A stretch of DNA of 5,546 nt from an uncultured beta proteobacterium (lineage in GTDB: Bacteria; Pseudomonadota; Gammaproteobacteria; Burkholderiales; Burkholderiaceae_C), in contig CAISIP010000528.1 of the NCBI GenBank assembly GCA_903885415.1, forward strand, positions 1 to 5,546, in the 5' to 3' direction. Below are positions 1 through 5,546 of this stretch, piece after piece. The notes beneath the pieces were generated by a model. It was not told where the DNA came from. It did no database searches and saw only the letters and a list, made by a program, of their open reading frames with translations. The translations under genes and the position numbers were made by a program. Numbering within the stretch: position 1 is the stretch's first letter; every line of letters begins with the position of its first letter.

Positions 1-798
1 AAGATAGGGATGCCTGAAATTCTCCGGAAAGCGAAAGCACAGCATCATTCCCAGCCCGATCGCCATGCCGCTGTAGCCGGCGAAGTCTAAGAAAAGCTGC
101 AGGCTGTAGGCTATGCAGCCGGCCCAGCTGTCGGCCAGCGTCGGCTGCGGCAAACTGAAAGCCAGGTTGGCGACTGGCGCCAGGGTATCGGCTACCAACA
201 CCTTCATGCTCATGCCGACCATGAAGCGGCGCGCGCCCAGGGCAAACTGGGGCCAGTCAAAAGGACGGCTCGCCAGCTCGCGCTTGACCCAGTCGTAGCG
301 GATGATCGGTCCGGCGATCAGGTGCACGAACATCGACTGGTAGGCTCCGAAGCTGGTGAAACTCGGGTCTGCCGGTACCGTTCGCCGGTAGACGTCGACG
401 AGGTAGCTGATCGACTGCAGCACGATGAATGAAAGCCCGATCGGCAGCACCACGCGCTGCCAGTCGGCCGCCATCGCGCCGGGCCCGAGCAGTTCGGCGA
501 CGGTGTCGACGACGATGTTGGCGTATTTGAACCAGCACAGCAGCATCAAGTTGACGCCAATGCACAGGGTCAGCGCCAGGCCACGCCCCCGCTCTAGGCG
601 TGCGATGACAAGACCGCCGTACCAGCCCAGACCGGCCAGTGCCATGAACAGCAGCAGGAAGCTTGGACTCCACCATCCGTAGAAAATCCAGCTGCCGACG
701 AGCAGCAGGGCGTTGCGCCGTCTGGGTGCCACCAGCGCGTAGAGCGCGAGGAAGACTGGCAGGAACAGCGACAGAAATTCCAGCGAGGCGAACACCAT
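1..798 (-). CDS. wssH: AlgI-like MBOAT-family membrane acetyl-transfer protein (WssH-like), 3' end off the window
   Basis: This is the first 266 codons of a membrane-bound O-acyltransferase of the AlgI/WssH type. Such proteins are thought to pass acetyl groups from a cytoplasmic donor across the inner membrane for exopolysaccharide acetylation. The frame is open from the ATG at 798 to base 1. Visible family signatures are LPIGLSF (residues 118-124) running into SYLVDVYRR (131-139), LIAGPIIRY (160-168), LDFAGYSGMAIGLG (237-250) and FRFPENFRHPYL (255-266). Hydrophobic segments lie near residues 5-24, 29-63, 74-96, 118-136, 190-214 and 227-252. The catalytic histidine of AlgI-type MBOATs falls further on and cannot be checked. 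The start is fixed by homology-like content from codon 2 and by an in-frame TAG 13 codons upstream with no other usual start between. The ribosome site is weak (AAGG at 811-814, 12 bases away). The gene lies 36 bases after wssG in the same transcript. Family is certain; the cellulose substrate is inferred from bcsC. Confidence 0.96.
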   Translation of the reverse strand, partial: MVFASLEFLSLFLPVFLALYALVAPRRRNALLLVGSWIFYGWWSPSFLLLFMALAGLGWYGGLVIARLERGRGLALTLCIGVNLMLLCWFKYANIVVDTVAELLGPGAMAADWQRVVLPIGLSFIVLQSISYLVDVYRRTVPADPSFTSFGAYQSMFVHLIAGPIIRYDWVKRELASRPFDWPQFALGARRFMVGMSMKVLVADTLAPVANLAFSLPQPTLADSWAGCIAYSLQLFLDFAGYSGMAIGLGMMLCFRFPENFRHPYL

Positions 799-834
799 GG
801 TGCTTGGCTGCCTTGGTCGAATGCGCCGGCGCGC
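799..834 (-). other. wssG-wssH spacer
   Basis: This 36-base gap has no terminator or promoter. Its left part on the transcript holds a GC palindrome (the 8-base GGCGCGCC within GGCGCGCCGGCGC) just after the wssG TAG, with no loop or T-tract. The only Shine-Dalgarno candidate for wssH is AAGG at 811-814, 12 bases from the ATG, so wssH translation may be weak or depend on ribosomes arriving from wssG. Confidence 0.45.
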
Positions 835-1530
835 CTAGCGCGACACGCTGTCGGCCGCCAGGAACAAGCGCGTGCTGCCCGCGGCCGGAACGACGAACAC
901 GCTGTAGCGCTGGCCCGCCTGCAGCGCACCGAGCGCCAGCGTCGCGGCTGCCGGTTGGCCGTTGCACCGCAATTGCACCGAGATGCTGACCGGGTTCATC
1001 GCGCGGCGCTGCAGCGTGCCCGCGCCCACGCCTTCGAATAGCGTGGTGTTTCTGCCCACCACATGCAGCCCCGCAGCGCCGCATTGTGGGTCGACGTTGT
1101 ACAGCGCCAGCGACACCTTGAGCGCGTTGAAGTCGTCGGGCTGTTCGCGCAGGATGGTCTGGCGGATAGTGCCTGCTCCGGGCATAGCGACCACGGTGGC
1201 GAACTCGCCGGGCTTGACCGATAGCGCGATGTCACCCTGTTGGTCGCCGGCCTGCAAGCGGCCCCTGAGTTTCGCATTGGCGTCGACGCTGTAAAAAGGG
1301 CTGGCGGGCTGGGCCGATTCAAGTCGGGTGCGCGCCTTCGATCCGCTCGCGCTGATCTCCAGCACCCTATCCTGGGCGTTGACGAATCGTACGAAGGCGG
1401 CGTCCTGGCTCGGGCCGGTCGCGTACAGCGGTATTTCGGTGGCCAGCGCCAGACTGCACAGGCAGCACAAGGCAGCGAACTGCGCCAAAGCCTGCGCGCG
1501 GCGCGCGCGGGTGGTCCGGGCGGCGCTCAT
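835..1530 (-). CDS. wssG: AlgF-like periplasmic polysaccharide O-acetylation protein (WssG-like)
   Basis: The product has 231 residues and resembles AlgF, the periplasmic accessory protein of alginate acetylation, whose counterpart in the cellulose-acetylation locus is WssG. It has a classic Sec signal peptide: an Arg-rich start (R6-R11 region), a hydrophobic core near 15-28 with three cysteines (LCCLC), and a likely signal peptidase I site after ALA at 28-30. The mature protein begins TEIPLYATGP and continues AAFVRFVNAQ (44-53), the AlgF-type opening. The rest is predicted beta-rich. The only mature cysteines are C150 and C189, a possible disulfide. No catalytic motif is seen, as expected for a binding or hand-over partner. 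The ATG at 1530 overlaps the wssF stop (ATGA), with a modest GAAGAAG just upstream, so translation is probably coupled. An in-frame ATG at 1641 would bury the signal peptide behind 37 unrelated residues and overlap wssF by 115 bases, so it was not used. Assignment rests on N-terminal resemblance, signal peptide, length and context. Confidence 0.86.
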   Translation of the reverse strand: MSAARTTRARRAQALAQFAALCCLCSLALATEIPLYATGPSQDAAFVRFVNAQDRVLEISASGSKARTRLESAQPASPFYSVDANAKLRGRLQAGDQQGDIALSVKPGEFATVVAMPGAGTIRQTILREQPDDFNALKVSLALYNVDPQCGAAGLHVVGRNTTLFEGVGAGTLQRRAMNPVSISVQLRCNGQPAAATLALGALQAGQRYSVFVVPAAGSTRLFLAADSVSR

Positions 1531-1541
1531 GGCTTCTTCAA
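1527..1541 (-). promoter_or_regulatory. wssF/wssG ATGA overlap (translational coupling)
   Basis: The wssF stop TGA (1527-1529) overlaps the wssG start ATG (1528-1530) as ATGA. A purine-rich GAAGAAG at 1533-1539 inside the last wssF codons is a modest ribosome site. This arrangement usually lets ribosomes ending the first gene restart on the second, and it also fixes ATG 1530 as the wssG start. Confidence 0.75.
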
Positions 1542-2183
1542 TGCCTGTAGCGCCGGCGATTCGCCAAGCGCCTTGGTGATCGCCTGGCTCCATGCCTTGT
1601 AGCCCGCCAGCGTGAAATGCTGTCCGTCGAGCGTCTCCCACTGGCCGGGCTTGGAAAACTTCAAGGAGTCCACATAGCTGCAGGGCGCCACATTGCTGGC
1701 CAGAAAGCCGGACATCAGCTCAACCCGCGGATCGTTTTTTTGGTACTTTCCACCCGGCTGGCCCCAGGGCGGACCGACCCAGACGCAAGGCGTCTTGGTG
1801 GCCCCAACTTCCTTGGCCAGGCTGGTCACGCCCTGCCAGGCCCAGGCCCGGGGGAAAGCTTCCTTGTCGTAGGAGGCCATGGTGTCGCCAATGATGATCA
1901 CGACCAGGTCGGGTTTGTCGGCGGCAATCAGCTGTTTGATGGGCGTGGTCGTTGCGTCCCGGCCCTTGACCACGGCCGCACCGCTGCTGCGCTCGCCGCC
2001 GCAGGGGACGGTGGTCGGCTTGAGCCAGTCGCCGGCGCTGGCGCCGCAGGCGCCAATGGCGTGCACCTTGGCGCCTGCGGCGCTGAGGCTCTCATGCAAA
2101 GGATTGATCAGGTAATTGGCCTGTGACAAATGGCTTTCGCCGATGACCAGCAGTGCCAGTCCTGCGAGTGTCGATGCGGGCAT
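1527..2183 (-). CDS. wssF: SGNH/GDSL-type hydrolase-like protein (WssF-like)
   Basis: The product has 218 residues with an SGNH-hydrolase layout. Beta-strand LALLVIGESH carries the block I motif GES with the presumed nucleophile S17. A glycine-rich block II follows (IGACGASAGDW, 43-53). Block III lies after strand VVIII as GDT (99-101). Block V is DGQH (186-189), giving a likely S17-D186-H189 triad. VWVGPPWG (134-141) resembles a strand-loop seen in related esterase-like proteins. In the wss locus WssF sits between the BcsC-like gene and the AlgF/AlgI homologues and is thought to help supply acyl groups; its exact reaction is not settled, so deacetylase or transferase are both possible. The ATG at 2183 is the only usual start in frame after the bcsC stop. 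GGAG at 2194-2197 lies 10 bases before it. Oddities: no signal peptide is possible with the nucleophile at residue 17, four cysteines (46, 61, 133, 168) are present, block III lacks the usual Asn, and a long hairpin lies inside the gene. Confidence 0.85.
   Translation of the reverse strand: MPASTLAGLALLVIGESHLSQANYLINPLHESLSAAGAKVHAIGACGASAGDWLKPTTVPCGGERSSGAAVVKGRDATTTPIKQLIAADKPDLVVIIIGDTMASYDKEAFPRAWAWQGVTSLAKEVGATKTPCVWVGPPWGQPGGKYQKNDPRVELMSGFLASNVAPCSYVDSLKFSKPGQWETLDGQHFTLAGYKAWSQAITKALGESPALQALKKP
2041..2083. repeat. Perfect 16-bp inverted repeat (11-base loop) inside wssF
   Basis: Bases 2041-2056 (GCGCCGCAGGCGCCAA) are the exact reverse complement of 2068-2083 (TTGGCGCCTGCGGCGC), separated by 11 bases (2057-2067). 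In the mRNA this would be a stable 16-bp, mostly G-C stem starting about 100 bases after the wssF ATG. It covers codons 34-48, including the start of SGNH block II. It has no U-tract on either strand, so it does not look like an intrinsic terminator. The identity is seen directly; any function is inference. Confidence 0.85.
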
Positions 2184-2246
2184 GGGGGGAGTGCTCCAGG
2201 GTTGAAGGATGGGGGGTGGGAAATCGCCGGTGCGGACTGTGCCGCC
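2184..2246 (-). promoter_or_regulatory. bcsC-wssF intergenic leader: C-rich, with wssF ribosome binding site
   Basis: These 63 bases separate the bcsC stop from the wssF ATG. On the transcribed strand, bases 2226-2184 hold 24 C but only 4 G in 43, including two six-C runs (2211-2216 and 2184-2189), the second touching the ATG. The only Shine-Dalgarno-like element is GGAG at 2194-2197, spaced 10 bases from the start, a little long. No terminator hairpin with a T-tract and no promoter were seen, so wssF is probably read from the bcsC transcript. The C-rich, G-poor make-up is also what Rho-loading sites look like; that role is a guess. Confidence 0.5.
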
Positions 2247-5200
2247 TCACTGGCCGTAAGCCGGTCCATACGAGAGCAGGGGCAGCGCGGCGGCCTGGCT
2301 CGACGGATAAAAGCTGTAACGCAGGTTGAGCCCGGCGCCCCATTGGCGGTAGCTGCCGCTGGCCGTGTTGTCGCTTTGCAGGTTGGCGTCGAGTAGCCAT
2401 TGCGGCGCAATCTGGTACTGCGCGCCGGCCGCCAGCTTGTAGGCCAGACCGGAGGAACTCGGCTCACTCGGCGCCGCTGCGCCGCCGGGTGCGTCCTGAC
2501 TGAACTGCTGGTAACCCAGCGAGGCTTGCAATTGGTAGCTTGTCGACCCCGACCGCTGCGCCCAGTTCAGCGGCACCGTGAGCGCGCCATAGCGCTGCGG
2601 GCTGAAATAGCCGCCCTGGCCAAGGCTGAATTCGCCCAGGTTCTTCTGATAACCCAGCGCGCTGAGGTTCAGTCCCGTGCTGAGCTTGCTGTCACTGCGG
2701 TTCACCAGGTCCAGATAGCCGCCGAATCCGAGTTCGGTGCGCCCGTTGGACGCCACCTCGCGGCCACGCAGCGTGTGCCACGACGCGTTGCCCACCAGGC
2801 CGAAGCCGCCCATGTCCTTGCCCAGATCCAGCCGGGTGCCGGTGGCCGTCACGCCGCCCCATACCCTGCCGGTCGCGCTGTCGCGTGCACCGGCGTACGA
2901 GAGCAGGCTGTCGGTCACCGGCCGGCGTGACAGATTGACCCTATAGGTCCAAGTGCCATCGTCAAGCAGCGCCCCGGCGGCCCGGATTCCGCCGGTGAAA
3001 TTCTTCTTGAGAAATCCAGCCGCGGTCTGACCGAGGTCGGCCGCAAAGCCGGCCTCGGTGTAGGCCAGCGAGCCGGCCATCCCCGACGCCGTCGATGTGC
3101 GGGCAGCGCCAGTCGACGCCTTGCCGGCGTCGAGCTTGATCGCGTTCAGTTGCAGTTTCAGTCGACCTTCTCCCAGGGGCAGGTGGACTTCAAGCGGCAG
3201 CTCGGTCTGCTGTAGCGCGCTGCTGCCCGATTTTCCGTTGCGCTTGCGGCTGTGCACGCCGGTCAGAGCCTGCGGGCTGCGCGCCTCGCGGATCGCGTCA
3301 AGCTCGCTGCTCAGGCTGCGCGGTGCACCCTTGGGCGGCGGGGGCTCTGCAGGCGCGTTGGCGGTTGCGGCGACGGTCCAGACTGGCGCAACAGGCGACA
3401 ACACCTGCGGGAAGTAGTCGCCCGGTCGGGTGGGCGTTGACGACATCGGCGCGCCTTGCAAGCCGGCGGACTGCGTCAGCGCGTCCGGTGTGTAGCCCGA
3501 CGCGTCGGCGAGCACAAGCCCGGCAGGCCTGGGCGCGGGTGCATTTTGCAACGCGATCGCGCGCTCGAACAATGCGGCGGCTTGTGCCGATTTGCCCTGC
3601 GCCAGCGCCAGCCTGGCCGCGCTGGCCACCAGCTCGGCGTCCTCGGGCGCCAGCGCCAGCGTGGCCTTGAGCGCGGTGCCGGCGAGCTCGGCGTCCTTGA
3701 ACTGGGTGGCGAGTTGCGCCACGCTGAGCTGCACGGTGGCGTTGTCCGGGAAACGGCCGCTCAGGCTCTTTGCCAGTTCCAGGCCGCGGCGCCGGTCGCC
3801 GCTGGCGACCGTCCAACGTGCCAGCGCGGCGTTGGCAAGCGGGTCTTCGGGCCGCTGCGCGAGCATCGGCGCGAGCAGTTCGCGCGCCGCCGCCAGCTCC
3901 TTGCGCTCGCGCAGCAGGTCGACCTGGCGCAGGGCGAGGAAAAAGCCAAGATCCTCCAGCGTCTTGCGCTCATTCGCGCTGAGTTTTTTGCCCGCCAGCT
4001 CCTTCAAAATGCCGGCGCATTCGACGTCCTGCTGCGTCTTGAGCAGCAGACCCGCGTATTGCAGCAGGTCCGCCACCAGCGGCTGGCTGCTGGCGGCCAT
4101 CAGTTGGCGCAGCAGGGCCAGACCCCGATTCGGCGAACCCGCGTCGGCATAGGCCTCGGCCAATAGCCCGATCATCTCGCGCTTGCCCGCCGCCACCGGT
4201 GCGGCTTGCTCCAGCAGCGCGAGCGCCTCGGCTTTGCGGCCCTGGCGGGCCAGGCTGACTGCGCGCGCGCCCTGGTGCTGCAGCCAACTGCGCCTTTGCA
4301 AGGCAGCGATGTCGGCGTTGCGGTCCTTGCGTGCGATGCGGTCGAGTGTTTCCAGCGCCACGGTCCACTGTCCGCGGTCGGCGGCCAGGTGCGCGCTGGC
4401 GTACAGCGCAACCGGGTTATCCGGCTGGCTCGCCAGCAGGCCGTCGATCAGACCCCTGGCCTCGCTGCTTCGGCCCTGTTGGGCGTACAGCTGTGCCAGT
4501 TCCCATCGAATCCATGGGTTGTCACGGTCCTGGCCCATGGCTTTCTCGAGCGTCGCCTGCGCCAGCGCGACGTCGCCACGGCGCAGCGCGGCGCGGCTCG
4601 CGCCGTTGGCTACCGCCGCGCGCAGCCGGTTCATTTCGTCGACGCCGCCAAGCTGCTCGGGCGTGAGCCGCTGCAGCAGGCTGCGCGCTTCATCCAGCTT
4701 GTCGGTGCCTGCGAGCAGTCCGACCAGGCCGCGCAGCGCATCGGCATCACTGGCGTTGCGCGCCAGCGCCTGGCGGTAGCTGCTTTCGGCGGCGTCGACC
4801 TCGCCCGCTGCGAACTGCAGCGCAGCCAGAGCGAGCAGCGCGCCATTTTGTTTGGGGTCGAGCGCGATCGCCTGCTGCAGCAAACTGCGCGCGCGCGCCA
4901 TGTCGCCTTCGCGCTGCGCCGCCAATCCGCGCTCGACCAGCGTTTGGTAGCGCACGGCCTGCAGCGCCTTGTTCCAGTTGTTGCCGTTGCGTTGCTGGGT
5001 CGCTTGCGTGAGCAGGGCCAGTGCTTCGTCCCACCGGTTCTGCTGCATGCGCACCAGACCGAGCCCACCCAGCGCGTCGGGGTCTTTGGGGCTGGACTTC
5101 AGACGCGTCAGGTACTCGCTTTCGGCCTGCGCCGCGTCGCCCTGATGGAGCGCCTTGAGCCCGGCGGAGATCTGCGCGTTGGGCTGCGCGGCCTTGGCCT

Positions 5201-5546
5201 GGGCGCCGAGCTTCTTGACCGCGCTGGCGCGCAATTCGCGAACCTCGGCGTCGTTCGGATGCCGTTTGAGGTAGGCGTCGAAGAGTCCGAGCATGTCGGG
5301 TCGGGTCACGCCCAGCCATCCGAGCGCCATCTTCCAACTCTCGGTGGCAAAGCCGCGCACCGCTGGGACCATCGCCACGCGCGCCAGTCGTTCGATGCCT
5401 TCGACCCTTGTCTCCCAGCGCGGCTCCTCACCGCGCGCGAGCAAAAAGGCCAGGTTCAGTTCGATCAACGGATCGCTTGGCGCCGCCTTGGCCAGCCGCT
5501 CGAAGCCGGTGCGCGCGGCCCTCCAACCGGTAGCCGACTTGCTCAG
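2247..5546 (-). CDS. bcsC: Cellulose export protein BcsC (TPR scaffold plus outer-membrane beta-barrel), 5' end off the window
   Basis: This is the C-terminal 1099 codons of BcsC (WssE in the wss locus), which guides nascent cellulose through the periplasm and across the outer membrane. The frame stays open to the right edge, so an apparent TTG start at 5468 is internal and the signal peptide and first TPRs are missing, perhaps 100-200 residues by family length. Visible residues 1 to about 665 are helical TPR repeats, at least 14 by eye, with typical endings such as AIALDPKQ, LLASQPDN and TLALAPED. A Pro/Ala-rich linker (about 668-742, with a PPPP run) follows. The C-terminal cellulose-synthase-operon barrel domain runs from about 743 to the end. 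Its signatures include the RPVTDSLLSYAGARD stretch near residue 875, RVWGGV, and a final strand LNLRYSF followed by about 20 residues ending AYGQ. The stop is TGA at 2247-2249. The reading frame is intact. Upstream bcsA/bcsB/bcsZ are expected but unseen. Confidence 0.97.
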   Translation of the reverse strand: MSKSATGWRAARTGFERLAKAAPSDPLIELNLAFLLARGEEPRWETRVEGIERLARVAMVPAVRGFATESWKMALGWLGVTRPDMLGLFDAYLKRHPNDAEVRELRASAVKKLGAQAKAAQPNAQISAGLKALHQGDAAQAESEYLTRLKSSPKDPDALGGLGLVRMQQNRWDEALALLTQATQQRNGNNWNKALQAVRYQTLVERGLAAQREGDMARARSLLQQAIALDPKQNGALLALAALQFAAGEVDAAESSYRQALARNASDADALRGLVGLLAGTDKLDEARSLLQRLTPEQLGGVDEMNRLRAAVANGASRAALRRGDVALAQATLEKAMGQDRDNPWIRWELAQLYAQQGRSSEARGLIDGLLASQPDNPVALYASAHLAADRGQWTVALETLDRIARKDRNADIAALQRRSWLQHQGARAVSLARQGRKAEALALLEQAAPVAAGKREMIGLLAEAYADAGSPNRGLALLRQLMAASSQPLVADLLQYAGLLLKTQQDVECAGILKELAGKKLSANERKTLEDLGFFLALRQVDLLRERKELAAARELLAPMLAQRPEDPLANAALARWTVASGDRRRGLELAKSLSGRFPDNATVQLSVAQLATQFKDAELAGTALKATLALAPEDAELVASAARLALAQGKSAQAAALFERAIALQNAPAPRPAGLVLADASGYTPDALTQSAGLQGAPMSSTPTRPGDYFPQVLSPVAPVWTVAATANAPAEPPPPKGAPRSLSSELDAIREARSPQALTGVHSRKRNGKSGSSALQQTELPLEVHLPLGEGRLKLQLNAIKLDAGKASTGAARTSTASGMAGSLAYTEAGFAADLGQTAAGFLKKNFTGGIRAAGALLDDGTWTYRVNLSRRPVTDSLLSYAGARDSATGRVWGGVTATGTRLDLGKDMGGFGLVGNASWHTLRGREVASNGRTELGFGGYLDLVNRSDSKLSTGLNLSALGYQKNLGEFSLGQGGYFSPQRYGALTVPLNWAQRSGSTSYQLQASLGYQQFSQDAPGGAAAPSEPSSSGLAYKLAAGAQYQIAPQWLLDANLQSDNTASGSYRQWGAGLNLRYSFYPSSQAAALPLLSYGPAYGQ

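Noticed and set aside
65..67. GYSG in the MBOAT signature where GYSD is common
   Set aside because: This position seems to vary among AlgI-type proteins and I cannot align the family here, so it is not reported as a lost key residue.
1494..1509. Alternating GC run near the wssG start, possible Z-DNA or slippage site
   Set aside because: It is explained by consecutive Arg and Ala codons of the signal peptide; the run is interrupted by a GG step and is short.
1531..1641. Upstream in-frame ATG at 1641 as the wssG start
   Set aside because: It would overlap wssF by 115 bases and put 37 unrelated residues in front of a clear Sec signal peptide; the ATG at 1530 with its ATGA overlap is far better.
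2184..2246. bcsC and wssF, and likewise wssG and wssH, lie in the same frame separated by one stop codon (read-through fusion?)
   Set aside because: One in three gene pairs would do this by chance; the intervening codons look non-coding and a fusion of an outer-membrane barrel to a soluble SGNH protein makes no sense.
2092..2250. GTG at 2250 overlapping the bcsC stop as the start of a small gene
   Set aside because: It gives a roughly 52-residue Arg/His/Pro-rich peptide that runs into the wssF region in another frame, with no domain or hydrophobic leader.
2250..2309. Roughly 20-residue tail after the last predicted BcsC barrel strand
   Set aside because: BcsC proteins often carry a short Pro-containing tail after the final strand; nothing marks this one as unusual.
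3456..4779. Long open frames on the plus strand opposite bcsC, and similar shorter ones opposite the other genes
   Set aside because: They are shadows of GC-rich codon bias: low-complexity Arg/Ala/Ser-rich translations without domains, opposite a clear conserved protein.
5466..5468. TTG as a possible bcsC start
   Set aside because: The frame continues open for 26 more codons to the window edge with TPR-like sequence (for example GFERLAKAAPSDP), and BcsC needs a signal peptide that is absent here.

Overview
This GC-rich window (about two-thirds G+C by eye) is read entirely from the minus strand. It looks like the 3' half of an operon for making and O-acetylating exported cellulose. In transcription order, right to left, it holds four genes. 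The first is the 3' part of bcsC (wssE), a periplasmic TPR protein with an outer-membrane beta-barrel for cellulose export (2247-5546, 5' end off the window). Next come a small SGNH/GDSL-type protein in the wssF position (1527-2183), an AlgF-like periplasmic protein in the wssG position (835-1530), and the 5' part of an AlgI-type MBOAT membrane acetyl-transfer protein, wssH (1-798, 3' end off the window). Product types and order match wssE-F-G-H of the Pseudomonas fluorescens SBW25 wss locus, which makes acetylated cellulose.

The genes are tightly packed. There are 63 bases between bcsC and wssF, a 4-base ATGA overlap between wssF and wssG, and 36 bases between wssG and wssH. I see no terminator or promoter, so the window looks like the interior of one transcript. 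The cellulose synthase genes (bcsA, bcsB, usually bcsZ) would be expected past the right edge, and an AlgJ/AlgX-like transferase (wssI) past the left edge. Neither is visible.

Working model, inferred from the families: BcsC carries the glucan through the periplasm and outer membrane. The MBOAT protein moves acetyl groups across the inner membrane. The AlgF-like protein helps pass them on in the periplasm. The SGNH protein acts in acyl supply or editing. The GC content and Arg/Ala-rich, GC-ending codons suit a high-GC proteobacterium, possibly a betaproteobacterium (Burkholderiales) or a pseudomonad relative. The sequence does not fix the genus.

No RNA genes, mobile elements or CRISPR arrays were seen. 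The least ordinary features are in and just before wssF: no signal peptide despite its periplasmic partners, a non-canonical SGNH block III, a perfect 16-bp inverted repeat inside the coding region, and a C-rich, G-poor leader with two six-C runs, one of them touching the start codon.
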